DNA of 64,000 nucleotides from Phytophthora sp. 'mugwort'. Its lineage: Eukaryota > Oomycota > Peronosporomycetes > Peronosporales > Peronosporaceae. Under the pieces are notes generated by a model. The model was not told where the DNA came from. It saw only the letters and a list, made by a program, of their open reading frames with translations, and searched no databases. The number at the start of each line of letters is the position of its first letter. Position 1 is the stretch's first letter. Made by a program: the position numbers and the translations under genes. The stretch is taken from assembly GCA_033558025.1 (NCBI GenBank), contig JAUCEF010000004.1, forward strand, positions 1,736,001-1,800,000. Direction: 5' to 3'. This document shows, in pieces, positions 1-14,535 of the stretch.

Positions 1-715
1 CGACCTTCCAATTATGGTTACCGTTTTCCGCAAAATATGTACGATAATACCGATATATTTTTTATTAAAGCTCTAAGAAAATCTATTCCGAGTCGTCAAC
101 GTCGTCGTCCGAGTACACCTCACAATATTGAAGTCAATGACACACTGTTTGGCGAGCGTTTCGATGAGGTCCGCTGCTACCATGTCCACCTCGGTAAGTA
201 ACAGCCCATAAGCTTTATTGTAGCCATTAGCGATAGTCTCCGCGGACAAGCTGTCCAAAGCAAAGACGGAGCGGATCCATTGCTGGTCTTCAAGTTTCTC
301 TTTTAACAAAATTTACGTCTAGACTCGAAAGATGAGTCGCTAAAGTCGGGGTAGAACTCATGGCTAACCTTAGCGACGTCTTTGGACTCCTCCAAATCTC
401 GAGCGACAGTCAGCTTATCGCGTGCGGAGATAAGCGTCCGCCGTTTCCAGCGAGACGCTTGCTTGATGCTCGGCACATCTACGAATGGGTGGATGAAGGG
501 CACGCCCCCATACCGGTATATTACCAATATTTTGTATCGAAAAACCTGCAGCGGAAGTTATAAGCCGCGACCGTGAAGGGTGCAAATGCTGCAATGTGAT
601 TGGACAATCTTATATGATGGTGTCCAGTACAAGCCGAGAAAGTCGGTACTCACAGCTAATACCCCATTGCATGACGAAATCGTTTTAGAAAGGCTTTAAG
701 TTTGGGCGGGAAATT
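1..715. other. unassigned left edge, coding-like on minus strand
   Basis: I recognise no gene here. On the minus strand two stretches (about 527-306 and 306-73) look coding-like: no internal stops, charged and hydrophobic residues mixed normally, and the first ends close to where the second begins in another frame. They could be pieces of one frameshifted repeat-encoded protein or exons of a gene. Neither begins at a convincing ATG and neither shows a motif I can name. Confidence 0.25.
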
Positions 716-2110
716 ATGGACACCAGCAAAGCTCGTAAAGCGGGGGCACCCACGCCACACACCAGTCGTTGTCGCACCCACGCTACACTAGTCGTTGCTG
801 CACCCACGCCACACATCAGTTGTTGCCGCGTCCACGCAATACATCAGTTGTTGCCGCGCCCCTCTCCACACAACCGAATCGGAGCTGGGCCTGACACAGA
901 GTGCCTTATAGGAAGGGGTATGGATGAAGATCTACCAAAAATGAGACCTAATTCAGAAGGCAGCGAAGGACCCGACAATGACCCAGCAGGAGCTCGTGCA
1001 TGGACAAAGCTCATTTTCAAGCTGAAGAAGATGCTCGCACAGACGACCATCTCCGACATTCTGCGGATGGCACCCACCATCATGAGCGAGGCGTACGGTG
1101 ACGGCAAGCGCCATAAGCGTCTGGGGGTGATTTCGCTGGCGCTGGAGCAGAATATATGGGCCTGGATCCAGCATGTCGAGGTTCATAACATGTGCCTATC
1201 GCGTGATCTTATCAAGATGAAGGCACAGGACCTGCAGAAGGAGCATTGTGACGCATGGGAACTCCGGTTTTCTGATGGATGGCTCACTGCATTTGAGCGC
1301 CGCCACAGCCTACGCTTCCGGTAACGTTGCGGAGAAGCTGCCTCGGCCGATACTGCTGATGTCCATATTGGCAGGCAAAAACGACAGGGCCTGACAGACT
1401 TATACTCCCCTCAAGATGGACGAAACAGGTTTATGTTACGCTATGGCGCCCGCCCGCTCCATCTGCACGAGGGGGACCGGGGAGTGAAGAAGACAAAAAC
1501 ACGAATTACTATCGCATTTACCGCAAATGCCGACGGCTCAGACGCCCTCCCACCATTCTTTTTGGGACGCGCTAAGCAGCCGTACTGCTTTAATAAGCGC
1601 ACGGGGGTCCAGCTCGGCTTCGAGTACAAGGCCAACCAGAAAGCGTGGATGACGGATAAGGGTTTCCGAGAGTGGCTGCTCTGCCTCGATCGTGACATGC
1701 GGGCATCGGGAAGGCACATTTTGTTGCTAGTAGACAATGATTCCTCTATAGTATTGGTGACATTATATGTACTAACGTCCGGCTAGAATTTCTGCCACCA
1801 AATACGACTGCTTTTCTACAGCCTATGGACGCAGGAATGATAGCCTCATTCAAGCGCGATTGTCGTCGCAAGCAGCTTTTGTGGGTGTATAACAAGATCA
1901 AGCGTGCAAACCACATCAAGAAGAAGGACGTTTACAAAGTTGACCAGCTCCAAGCAATGCGCTGGAGTAAGGACATATGACAGGAGTCGCGGGGCAAGGC
2001 TTTAATCAAAAATTGTTTCCGCCACACTAGCATCGTCTTCAACGGAGTAGACGAGAGGAGAAAGGAAGGTACCAGCTATTACGGACAGTATGTAGAGGTA
2101 GAAGACTAAT
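716..2110 (+). mobile_element. pogo/CENP-B-like transposon, degenerate
   Basis: A broken DDE_1 (pogo/jerky) transposase. The first open frame (716-1324) ends in a CENP-B/Tc5-type helix-turn-helix region with the usual sequence of a tryptophan-containing helix and a 'GWLTAFERRH' stretch. The catalytic domain follows: MDETGL (first Asp) near 1416, then a frameshift into an open frame at 1433-1786 with KTRITIAFTANADGS, the family's FFLGRA and LLLVDN (second Asp). A further frame change leads at about 1787-1850 to the LPPNTTAFLQPMDAG signature. At least two frameshifts and an early stop make it inactive. The end of the coding part is about 2110; I did not find matching terminal repeats. Confidence 0.85.
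747..856 (+). repeat. 28-bp minisatellite, four units
   Basis: Four tandem units of 26-28 bp, each starting near CACCCACGC and ending TTGyyG, lie inside the N-terminal part of the pogo open frame. They give it a repetitive His/Thr/Cys-rich segment. Units differ by a few substitutions and one 2-bp deletion. Confidence 0.8.
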
Positions 2111-2169
2111 CATCCGTGCATCAGAGTTGATTCTGTAGGTCAGCTTTTACATGTTAATCAGCAAATGTT

Positions 2170-3089
2170 TTATAAAGCTATTGCAACAATTGGATGATGT
2201 GGGCGGACCACGATACCGGAAGTGGAAGCGCTTACTGTCTTCAATTTTAAAGTTTTGATATTTACTGGCTCCACTGTGACAAAAAAGCCTAGAGCCTCTT
2301 TAAGGCCCTGGTTGCTGCCCCGGTGTTTGGGTCTGGGAATAAACGACAAAAGTAATCGCAGGACGAAAGTCCTCGAGTGCTGTGTCTCGGATTTTCCCTC
2401 TGTGTGTGTATACCCACCCAAACGTGCTGACTCGTGCTGCACCATCCGTTCAACCCTGAGCCCCACTGAGCCAAATGGATTACCGCTTTGACGCGACAGG
2501 ATTTCTACGCGGCGCTCCCTCTGGCGGAGCTTCTGCCGGCCGATGGTGGCGCAGACTCTCCGCAAAATGATGCCGATCTCGAACAGAGAACCGTCAGTTT
2601 CGCCGCACACAAACACAAACCCTCTCACCGCTTCGAATCCGTCTATGACGTCTCCCCACTCTGTTTCTGACGACGGCATCTTGATGTACACCCCAGCGCG
2701 CCCGCAAATAGCCCGCAGCACCTCGTATTGGATGTTACCGCACAAGACTCTGATATTCCAATGGCATTGCCAGCCTCTTTCATGCTGCCCGACAACGCGA
2801 AATAGTAAAGCCTAAGCCCTACTTTTTTCTCGTATGAATGCTCAGTTCCACTGAGAAGCACGTCGCTTCAGATGACCGAAACAAGGTAAAAATGGTCACA
2901 AGTTCTGCTGTGAGCACCGCAAATTCGTCCTAACCAACTGTCAAAACGAGGAGACCAGAGTAGCTTGTCGAAGTCGAGGTGAGTCACAGTCAGCTGGTTT
3001 TGAACCTCCTCGTTCATCTCCACGGAGGCCACAGCTGCGGTTGCAGCATTTTCCTTCAGGAGCACCACAATTGACTCGTCTTCTCGCAA
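2170..3089 (-). pseudogene. PIF/Harbinger transposase fragment
   Basis: Minus-strand pieces resemble a Harbinger-type (HARBI1-like) DDE nuclease. One frame (2643-2861) has a short helical stretch like the region before the catalytic core (LRLYYFALSGS...GISESCAV). The next (2170-2745) has a segment ending DGFEAVRGFVFVCGETDGSL, comparable to the 'GfPgc.GaIDGt' motif with the first catalytic Asp. The reading frame is broken between pieces and no complete triad is seen. Upstream minus sequence to 3089 is also coding-like and probably its N-terminus. Confidence 0.55.
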
Positions 3090-3366
3090 CTGCCTTCAAT
3101 AATCAATGTCTATCTCGAAATAAAGTTTTATTTTATTCCCCCCCAGAGGTGGGAATGAATGGCTTGTCGAGGAATAAAGCACTGGCCAATCACAGCCGGT
3201 TGCGAGCGGCAAAATTCGGGATGGAGAAGCAGGCTGTGCGCTGTGCCATCTGCAAGTTGCAGGTAAGATGGCTCCACTGTGTGTTGACAACCTGTGCAAT
3301 CGAATATAACACTATTTTGATTTTCATCCAATCAAATCCACTTCTGTTGACTGGTGGTCATTCGAA

Positions 3367-3385
3367 GGGGGGGGGGGGGGGGGGG
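3367..3385 (+). repeat. poly-G run upstream of RACK1
   Basis: Nineteen consecutive G bases followed by A and five more G, ending about 40 bases before the RACK1 start codon. It lies in the proximal promoter or 5' leader. Run length in such tracts is error-prone in assemblies. Confidence 0.9.
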
Positions 3386-3432
3386 AGGGGGCTGGTAGGT
3401 TTTACCACTTTGGAAAAGCTCCTTCATCCATC

Positions 3433-4386
3433 ATGGCCGAGACCAGCATCTACCCCCGCGCCGAGCTTGACGGCCACAACGGCAAGGCCGTGACGGCTAT
3501 CGCCACTACACGCGAGAACCCGAACCTGCTGCTGACGGCCTCGCGCGACAAGTCGCTGCTCGTGTGGCAGCTGTCGAACGACGGTGAGGAGTACGGCTTC
3601 GCCCGTCGTCGCCTGCAGGGCCACTCGCACTACGTCGAGGACGTTGTGATCTCGTCGGACGGCCAGTTCGCGCTTTCCGGCTCGTGGGATGGCACTCTGC
3701 GTCTGTGGGACCTGAACACGGGCATCACGACGCGTCGTTTTGTGGGACACACCAAGGACGTGCTCTCGGTTGCTTTCTCGGCTGACAACCGTCAGATTGT
3801 GTCGGGCTCGCGTGACAAGACGGTCAAGCTTTGGAACACCCTCGGCGAGTGCAAGTACACGATCACTGAGGACGGCCACACGGAGTGGGTCTCGTGCGTG
3901 CGCTTCTCGCCCTCGACTGCCAACCCCCTCATCGTTTCGTGCGGCTGGGACAAGGTTGTCAAGATCTGGAACTTGTCCAACTGCAAACTCCGTACCAACC
4001 TCTTCGGCCACGAGGGCTACCTCAACACTGTGACCGTGTCCCCGGATGGATCTATCTGCGCCTCGGGTGGCAAGGACGGCACCGCCAACCTCTGGGACCT
4101 GAACGAGGGCAAGCGCCTCTACTCGCTTGTTGCCGGCGACGTCATCCACGCCCTCATCTTCTCGCCCAACCGTTACTGGCTGTGCGCGGCAACTACCTCG
4201 GGCATCAAGATCTGGGACCTTGAGTCGAAGATCGTGGTGCACGACCTGCAACCTGAGATTGAGGAGCCCAAGGGCAAGTACGCTCAGCCCCCGCACTGCA
4301 TTTCGCTGGCGTGGTCGGCCGATGGCTCTGTGCTCTTCTCGGGCTACACGGATGGTATTGTCCGCGTGTGGGCCGTAGGCAACTAA
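3433..4386 (+). CDS. RACK1: RACK1, receptor for activated C kinase 1 / 40S-associated beta-propeller
   Basis: A 317-residue, single-exon seven-bladed WD40 protein, the normal length for RACK1. The blades are visible as GH...WD repeats (for example [62 protein letters not shown]). RACK1 sits on the head of the 40S ribosomal subunit near the mRNA exit and links translation to kinase signalling, including PKC in other eukaryotes. The start is the first ATG after a leader containing a poly-G tract. Codon use is strongly GC-ending, as expected for a highly expressed gene. Its stop lies 38 bp from the stop proposed for the minus-strand gene at 4425-4993, so the two are tail-to-tail. Identification is secure. 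Confidence 0.98.
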   Translation: MAETSIYPRAELDGHNGKAVTAIATTRENPNLLLTASRDKSLLVWQLSNDGEEYGFARRRLQGHSHYVEDVVISSDGQFALSGSWDGTLRLWDLNTGITTRRFVGHTKDVLSVAFSADNRQIVSGSRDKTVKLWNTLGECKYTITEDGHTEWVSCVRFSPSTANPLIVSCGWDKVVKIWNLSNCKLRTNLFGHEGYLNTVTVSPDGSICASGGKDGTANLWDLNEGKRLYSLVAGDVIHALIFSPNRYWLCAATTSGIKIWDLESKIVVHDLQPEIEEPKGKYAQPPHCISLAWSADGSVLFSGYTDGIVRVWAVGN

Positions 4387-4424
4387 GCGTTGTAAAGCGT
4401 ATTAGCTGGTTGCGGGAGACTCGT

Positions 4425-4993
4425 TCAGGAGTAGTAGCGTAGAATTCGTTTCAACATGACAGCATCCTGGAGTTTTTCCACTATCATGAGCTCGTTTTTT
4501 TTTAAGTTGGCTAACAAGTTCCTGTATACGGTAAGTAAACGATTGCTGGGAAAGTTTTTGCTGCTCATAAGAGTTGGGGCCTACCAGTTTATCATCTGGT
4601 TCACCCACATGGACAAAATAAATGTGGATTAGAGATACAACAGTACCTCCGCAAGCTTGATCGTTTCCCAAGTCTGTTACACTCCGGCTGTGGCGGGTTG
4701 ATGGTATGTGGGTGTACGACCCGGGATTCGTGGAGATACTTGCGTATTGTCTCTGAGTAATATGCGGTACTATTGAGAGCGTCTTGGAGGTCTTATCGTC
4801 AGACATTGTATCGGACTTTATTGAGCCTAAAAAAAAAGGAGCCGCTATTGCCAGTTCCAACGCAGAGGACTATTACAGTGTATCTATTGGAAGGCAATAG
4901 CATGCAGAGAAGTACGTAGAATAGTTTCAATTCACTCACCCAACCAAACGCGTCGATAAACCAGTTCACCAAAGGTATTGTCGATTGAGTCAT
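4425..4993 (-). CDS. small unrecognised three-exon protein, possible 1-nt frameshift
   Basis: Three minus-strand exons join in phase: 4993-4940 (MTQSTIPLVNWFIDAFGW, ending at a GTGAGT donor), 4752-4647 (acceptor CTCAG) and 4595 onward (acceptor ACCAG). The last exon reads EQQKLSQQSFTYRIQELV and meets a run of nine A. In the frame as given it ends with a low-complexity tail at 4402. If the run were eight A, it would continue as a coiled-coil-like stretch (ELMIVEKLQDAVMLKRIL) and stop at 4425. The second frame looks far more protein-like, so either the base count is wrong or the gene is broken. The predicted product is about 109 or 117 residues. I do not recognise the family. It is tail-to-tail with RACK1. 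Confidence 0.4.
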
Positions 4994-4999
4994 CGTGGA

Positions 5000-7789
<2,790 letters not shown>

Positions 7790-8690
7790 GAGCGGTGAGA
7801 AGGTGGTATGCCCGGTTTAAGGCGACGGATCATGTAATGCCGGAGAAGCTGTATCGCGGCCTGCATTTCTACCAGCGGTGGTTACCTTCGTGTCGTTTTT
7901 AGTGAAAGACCATCCGTGCTTCTACGTCGAGGAACTTTTGGCAGAGGTGAAGAAGCGCTTTCCGGAGTAGCGCAAGGGGTTGTCGTCAACGTGCCTGCTG
8001 CGTTTGCTGCGGTTCGACCTGAAGCTATCCCGTAAAGTTCTGGAGCGGCGAGCCCGGGAGGCTCTGCCCATTGAAGTTGACACCTACTTCGCAAAACTGC
8101 GGTGTTTCTACATCTACCTAGAGCAGCTCGTCTTCCTGGACGAGACGTCGAAGAATGACCTGGACGCTATGCGACGCTACGCCTGGTCCGAGCGTGGCGA
8201 AAACGCTGTTTTTCGGTTCCGTTCAAGCGAGAGCGTGTATCGATTCTGGCGGCGTGCGATGTACACGGTTTCTTCGTGTGGGATACCATGCGTGGCACGT
8301 TCTCGAGGAAGCAACTCCACCGAGCATTCGTCCGGCAGATCGTTCGGCACCTGAACCTGTGGTCGCTGCCTAGGTCCATTTGTGGTGCTAGACAACGCTC
8401 GCATCTACATTAACCTGGAACTGGAAGAAGTTGTGCATAGGTGCGGTGCAATCATGGTGTATCCACCGCCGTATTACCTTCATCTGAACCCGATTGAGGT
8501 GATATTTGGGTGTCTAAAGCAATGGATGGTGTCGCATGCCAACCTTGTCTTCCCACATCACTCCGAGCTGGTTCTCCAGGTCACCATGCGGAGGTGCTTG
8601 TCGTGTGATGATCATGGCAGCAATCTGTTTCGGCATTGCGGATATGACGCCTCAGGACTGAACTTGGCAGCCTTCACGGTTGAGTGAGAG
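7790..8690 (+). mobile_element. Tc1/mariner-like DDE transposase pseudogene
   Basis: A DDE_3-type transposase with several frameshifts. The pieces, in order, are a coding-like N-terminal part (about 7790-8100), the first catalytic region with FLDETSKNDLDAMRRYAW (8131-8190), a middle part in other frames, then VVLDNARIYINLELEE (8378-8430, second Asp) and a PPYYLHLNPIEVIFG motif (8467-8512, family pattern PPYSPDLNPIE, third acidic residue). Substitutions inside that last motif and the frame changes make it inactive. The end is about 8690; no terminal repeats were found. Confidence 0.8.
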
Positions 8691-8966
8691 AGGGGAGGCG
8701 GAGCGTAGGAGGGAGGAGTGGTTGGGTGGATCAATCGTGGCGAGCGTAGCGAGGGTAAACGAGTAAGCAATGCATTTATTCTATTGAGTTTGTCTTAGTG
8801 TGGCGATTATTCAGTCATGTGCTCCCTATCCGATAGATCTTCTTCTGGCTCGGGTGGAGCCTCAAAAGAGTCGAACACACCACTTGCTAGCAGGCTTCGA
8901 TTAGGTAGGCCTAGTCACAGCGTAACTCGGCAACGTTGATAGTCAGTGGAAGCTCCCTTGAGCCGT

Positions 8967-9593
8967 TCAAATAATATCGTAGGCATTCTCCTGTTCAGCT
9001 GTTTCCTCTTCTCGCATCGAGTCGATATGCTGCGCCTGAGGCAAATGTGGCGGTGTCAGGAAGGGATACGTCGGTACCCTCCGGCCGGCGGGCATGCGAA
9101 ATCGACCAATGCCTCCTTGCATCTCTTCGATTTGAACCTCCGGGCGCTGCTCTAGAAAACGGTTGATGCCGCGAGCCGCTTCTTGAATACGCGGCGTCGT
9201 TGCTTGACGCGTTCCAGTCATGGTGCTGCGAGGTTTCTTCGCTGCAAACACGAATACTTCTATCGTAAAGGGACCAGTGTCCTTGGTGCGTCTGCCATAG
9301 TTAACCCGGGCAGCAGCGACAGGAGGAGAGAAGGAGGCTGCTGACAGCGGAACCCAGTCTCGCTGACGTGCTGTTTGGCTGGACTTGATGCAGATACTAG
9401 AATCAAGGCGGATGGCCTTCTTACCATAGCTCCGTAATTTAGCAACAACGCGGTCTTCTACGTCACTACACAACTCGTCAAAAGTGCCGATGCCCTCGTC
9501 AAAGTTAAAAGTTGGGGTGGCTACGCTGACATCTGTCCGGCTTGTCTTCGAGGTTTCACCGATCTTCACCATGACGCGAACCGGAATGGGCAT
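8967..9593 (-). CDS. intact unrecognised 208-residue protein in repeat-rich DNA
   Basis: An uninterrupted minus-strand frame starting at ATG 9593 (MPIPVRVMVKIGETSK) and ending at 8967. A longer version would need a GTG start, so I prefer the ATG. The protein has a mixed alpha/beta-looking N-terminal half (VATPTFNFDEGIGTFDELC, RSYGKKAIRLDSS), a central conserved-looking GPFTIEVFVFA stretch, and a charged, proline-rich C-terminus. It has no signal peptide, membrane helix or catalytic motif I can name. Its setting among decayed transposons suggests a repeat-encoded or accessory gene, but being unbroken it is unlike its neighbours. I give no function. Confidence 0.5.
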   Translation of the reverse strand: MPIPVRVMVKIGETSKTSRTDVSVATPTFNFDEGIGTFDELCSDVEDRVVAKLRSYGKKAIRLDSSICIKSSQTARQRDWVPLSAASFSPPVAAARVNYGRRTKDTGPFTIEVFVFAAKKPRSTMTGTRQATTPRIQEAARGINRFLEQRPEVQIEEMQGGIGRFRMPAGRRVPTYPFLTPPHLPQAQHIDSMREEETAEQENAYDII

Positions 9594-10146
9594 ACTAGGA
9601 CTGCTGATCGCTGGGAGGAGGTTTACGTAGTGAGAAGGCTCAATGCCCACACCGACGTGGGCATTCCGCGGTGAAGCACTCTAAATCAGGCACCTGCTAA
9701 ATAGGTCATGCTACTGGGAATATAAAATCGAGTAAGTACCGATAATTCAGGGTCCGTCATTCTAAATCGAAGTATCGAGGTTGCTTAATCGGCGTCTATA
9801 TCGACCGATTTGAAAACGAAAAGGGCAAAGCAGCCGGTGTTCGCAATAGAACTTATACTTTATTTGTGGCAAAATAAGGAGGCAGCTGTATTTTGCTAAA
9901 AGCTAGTAAGGATCACTTTGTAGAGCGTCATTATGATCCTGGAGGGCCGATAGACCAAGCTTTAATGGCTAGGTTAGTAATGTCGAGCCACTTCTGATTG
10001 CGGTTATTTCTTTCGTTTCTCACGTGGGGCACTTCCGATTCAGCGTGCAAGCCACGACGTTTAGTCGTGATCGGGGGGAGCCTTCTCGTGCAGAAAGTGT
10101 GAAGTAACACACATACGAGCAGGAGTGACAAAGGCAAGGAACCTCA
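9594..10146. other. spacer between 208-aa gene and LINE
   Basis: AT-rich in the middle (about 9700-9900). I see no gene, RNA or repeat boundary. Confidence 0.4.
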
Positions 10147-10282
10147 TTGACTTCAACTCAGTATACGTACCTCTATTCGGAGCACTGCGCTTCGAGAACA
10201 AGGGGTTGCGGAATGGCCGGCCAGGAGAAGCCGCCGGACTCGGGACCACCTGACGACGGCCGACGAGCCGTGCCTTCCCCAA

Positions 10283-12052
10283 GTGTTGACGGAAATGCGC
10301 CACCTCCTGGAGGCCATCGACATGAGATCCGCAGGAGAGGGATATGTAGCAGCTGCAGCGAACCCCCCTCAGCAACCGACAAGACAGGGGCACACTAAGG
10401 GCGTGCCGTCGACGCGGGGGTGCGAGAGTCCCCGAGATGACGACCACGCTGAAGAAACTAAGACAGCGGAACCAAGGGAATCCGACAACGAATCCATGGG
10501 CGGGTCGCTGGAACCCCCGGTTTACGATGAAATACAAGCGGAGCAACTGTCGTTTGTGGAAATGTACGAGTACTTAAAGAGTGAACTTCAGGGCCTAAAC
10601 GTGGAACAAGCGCTGTAGGTAAAGAGCGCGGTAGAATTCATTCAGGCGCTTTTCGAAGAAGTCTTCGCGGCGCGACCGACCACACCGCTACCTCCTATCC
10701 GCCGCAGGTACCCCGCGTTGAACCCAGAAGAAACGGAAAAGATACTGCGTCTATTCCTAACGGATGTCGTGGAAACGCGTGCGGATGTGAGGAAGTGAAG
10801 ATCGCGGCTTCACATTCACATAATAACTAAAACCATTTACAAGTCTTGCAACACGCTCAGTGAAACTCTCATCGTCCTTGAAAGACAAATTCAAGCGAAA
10901 CCGGAGCATGTGCAAAACCTCGTCGAAAAATATCGGTTCGTAGAAAATGCATACTCCGCCACTGAGATTGCAGAACTCAGGACCATGTGTGAGCAAGCGT
11001 ATGGGTTCCCTTGACATCTGCGAAAGCAATGCAGGCCGGGAGTAAAATTGTTAAGGGGCTCTTGGAAGGTACAATTCTGTGCTCGAAACTTCCCGACTTC
11101 CTGAAGCGCATTTGCACCAATTCGGCCTAACGCGCCATCCAGAACACGATTAATGCACAGTAGAAGGCGACCTCATCCTGCAATTCTCTCCAAAATTCAG
11201 GATATTCCCCCAGTTCCAGACGCGCGCGCGTCTCACCAGCGAAATGCTAATGGGGATCGGCAACAGCGGACTGGATAGTAACCAGGTGATCGAAATGCTG
11301 AAGGAGGCCAAGCAAGTGTGGTACGACAAAGACCCCCACGCGGTCCATCTGATCTTTTACACGAGAGAGACGGCAACGAAGTGGGGGGCGGTGTTTGATT
11401 TCCTCAATTTCCGCAACCGCAATTCCAGCTTTTTAACGCTCACCCTCCAGCGATGGAGATGCCGGCCGAACCAGGACTGCGCGCAGCCCAAACATGGGCA
11501 GGTCATATTGGGGCGGATGGGATTAAGATCGAGCAGTCAAGAGAATGTTATCACATACGGCTGCTTAATTTGTCCAGGTTTCTGGACGAGGGCGCAATTG
11601 ACGCCTACATCCAAGTAAACTTCGACGAGTCTATACTACATGGCAGGAGCCGACGACGGGGGACCACGTTAACCAGACAGACACCTGGGATATATTTTTT
11701 CGAGGCGCCCAGTGTCCGAAGTTCCTTGACGGAAACGATTCATCGACTGGGAAGGAACCAAGATTCTTTTCACCACGTCAGTAAGATCCGAGCACCTCCT
11801 TGCTTTGCTTGCGGTGGAAGCGGCCACATGCGAACAGTCTGTCCTGCATCCGACGACTTTTGGCGCACTCACTCCTGCTTGACTGTGAAGTCGTCAGACA
11901 TTGCCGCATTTCCGCAACAACCTACCTCTATCACCAGCCTGGCCGAACTCTATATTTACTGGGTTGACGAGGTTAGTGACGATGGCGCACGGTCTGTCCG
12001 TGACGGTTCTTCTGCGTCGGGCCTAGCCAGCCCCAGGGTAGCATCTACTTAG
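10283..12052 (+). pseudogene. LINE ORF1 (gag-like) with CCHC zinc knuckle
   Basis: Frames at 10283-10618 (acidic, Pro/Ser-rich, with EIQAEQLSFVEMYEYLKSEL), 11244-11618 and 11453-12052 follow one another as pieces of one protein. The last carries a classical CX2CX4HX4C knuckle (CFACGGSGHMRTVC) at 11801-11842. In this retroelement class ORF1 binds the element RNA. Stops and frame changes between pieces show decay. Confidence 0.75.
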
Positions 12053-14535
12053 TCAAGGTCGACTCTGCGCTCAGCAATCCAAACCCAAGCGGAGGAGTGG
12101 CACACCATCGGAGCGACTAGCACAAATCTCGCGCGGGATAGAGCTCTCGGGGAACAGGCCACAACGCGCCAGCTCCAATCCGTATCCTATCACGTATCAA
12201 ACCTTCAATGTGACAGATCGGCCACAGCAGCCACCGACTCCAGCAGCCTCCTTCCGGACGCTCAATTACAGAGGAAGTTCATACCACCTTTCCTCGTCGC
12301 ATAGCAGCCATGAAGAAGCACCGGGACCAAATTGAAAAGGCAATAATAGAGAAGAAGTGAACTCTAGCTGCATCGACACTTGAACGATGCCGGAACATCA
12401 AGGTAAACGGGTACCCAAACCAGCACGTACACGGAAGGAAGATACTTAACGACTGCGGGCTAGTCAAGGTAGTCTACTCCTCCAACAGGGAACTGCCAGT
12501 ACTATGCTATTGCTATGGCTCTCCTCCAGCGTGATTTTGGTGACAGGGATAGCATCACCACTTTGGAAAATCTTACAGGCAAGATCAAACGTGGGATGGT
12601 GGCAGCCACTCAGCACTTTTTTTTATCAAGAAATCCCTCACGACCATCGCGTGAACCTGCTGACTGAGCTTGAACCCGCTCCTAGTATTCTCGAGGACTC
12701 GGAAGTCAAGCCTCAATAGGCCCCCCAATCAATACGGAAGCTGTCACAAGCTACTTCAAGGATTTGGGGCGAACCAGCTCAAAGTTGTCGACACTTGTGA
12801 GCAAACGCTACTGGGGTCGTCAGCCACGCTATGAATGTTTGCTACGAAAACAAAAACTTGAACGACCCATTTTTGTTGTCATGGCGACGGAAAGTTTAAC
12901 CAAGGCACACTACCAGATCTACGAGCCAAAGGAGGTGCATACGAGAGGGGAGCGATTTGCGTCGGCTTCGCAAAAAACGGGATGCGTCGGGCAACCACGG
13001 AACTGGATACGAGCGCTTCAACGCGAAGGTACGGCTGCTGCTAAGAAGGGCGAAAGTCCGCTCTTTATTTGTATGATGGCGGTCACTACTCATGGCTCAG
13101 ATTGGATGGCTCTCGTCCTCTGGGAGCCGGACAGGAGAACATCACACCTAACGACGACGAGCCAGCCAACAGTTATGAAACCACGGATATGATGATGGAA
13201 ACTGAAAATGACAACCAGCCCGAAGTTGTTGACCTCACAGAATCAACACCTCCAAATATGCAGGAAAGCGTTCAGCGTTCAACGTACGGATCTAACGAGC
13301 AACGTTCTGATACCAGCCAAGAACGAGCGGAACTCGATACAGATCCAAAGGTTTGGAGGGGAACGGCAAGAAGAGGTACGAGTTTTCGTGACGGCTGACT
13401 GAGCTGGTCTCTCCCCGGGAACGAGACGGGAGCTTCGAGACCTTGACGTAACGGATACGAGTTACGTGGGAGCATGGATGCAGCACTATAAGGTGGATAT
13501 TAACACTTTACGGAAATGGCAAGACGAGCTACGCTCACTGGGTCCGTCGTCGACATACACGTCAACCCAATCGGGCATCGATTGTTTACCGTCCAGCTCG
13601 GAGTAGTCTTTTCAATCAGAGCAGAATACCCAAACCAAGCCTATGGAGGTGTCAAATCCTCCAAATACAGCTCTGGCGGGTATTGGTCAATTTTAGGGGA
13701 TGAACGAGTCGCTTGGGGCCAACAAACTTCGACACCGGGCACTACAATTGGAATGGAGCAACCTGGCTGCTAGTTGGCACGATAATAGGCAGACATCATT
13801 TCCAATTTTACCCGATCAGCTTCACAATGGATTGATACAGTCCAATTCGCACAACGGGAAATGCTGCAAATGCTGCAACATGTTTCTGTCGCCGGACTAC
13901 ATCCTCAGCACGATGACAGATGCTGTCTTGGACATTTGAATTGAAGAAACCCGAAGGGACTTCCTGGTTCATTGTATTAGTTGTCTTGTCGATCAGCCAG
14001 ATCAGCCTACAGAATGGGTCCATGGTTGAAAGAGCATATCATCGAGTTTCGAAACCAAGCTTGCAACGGTACCGTGAAACTGAATTTCTACCCACAACGT
14101 TTCTGGGGGTAACTGAAGTCCCAAGTTTACCTAGGTTCTGCTCTGTTCAAGCTATGCAGGGCATCGCCACGCCAGTTGCTGTGTAGATTCATTTTGGCTG
14201 CCTTCATTTGTCGGGAAGAGTTTGTTCAACTGCTACCACCTCCGGTGACGCTTCCAACGACGCTCATGGGGCACCTTGTCGCACTATTCGCAGCTCTCGA
14301 TCGGCATCCAGACCTGTATGCGGTGATGCAGCAGAACGAATGTGCCGGCTGCTGGGCAACAATGGAGACCAAATTTGCACTTCTTCAAGCAGCCACTGAC
14401 GAGCAACGTCACCCATACAACAGTAATGTCGATGACGGAGTTTGGCCAGCTTCCCAAGGGGACTACTACTCTGAGTTGTATTATATTGCTGCATTATTTG
14501 AAGAACCAAGCCCCAGCAAGCATCTGCCTCCGGTC

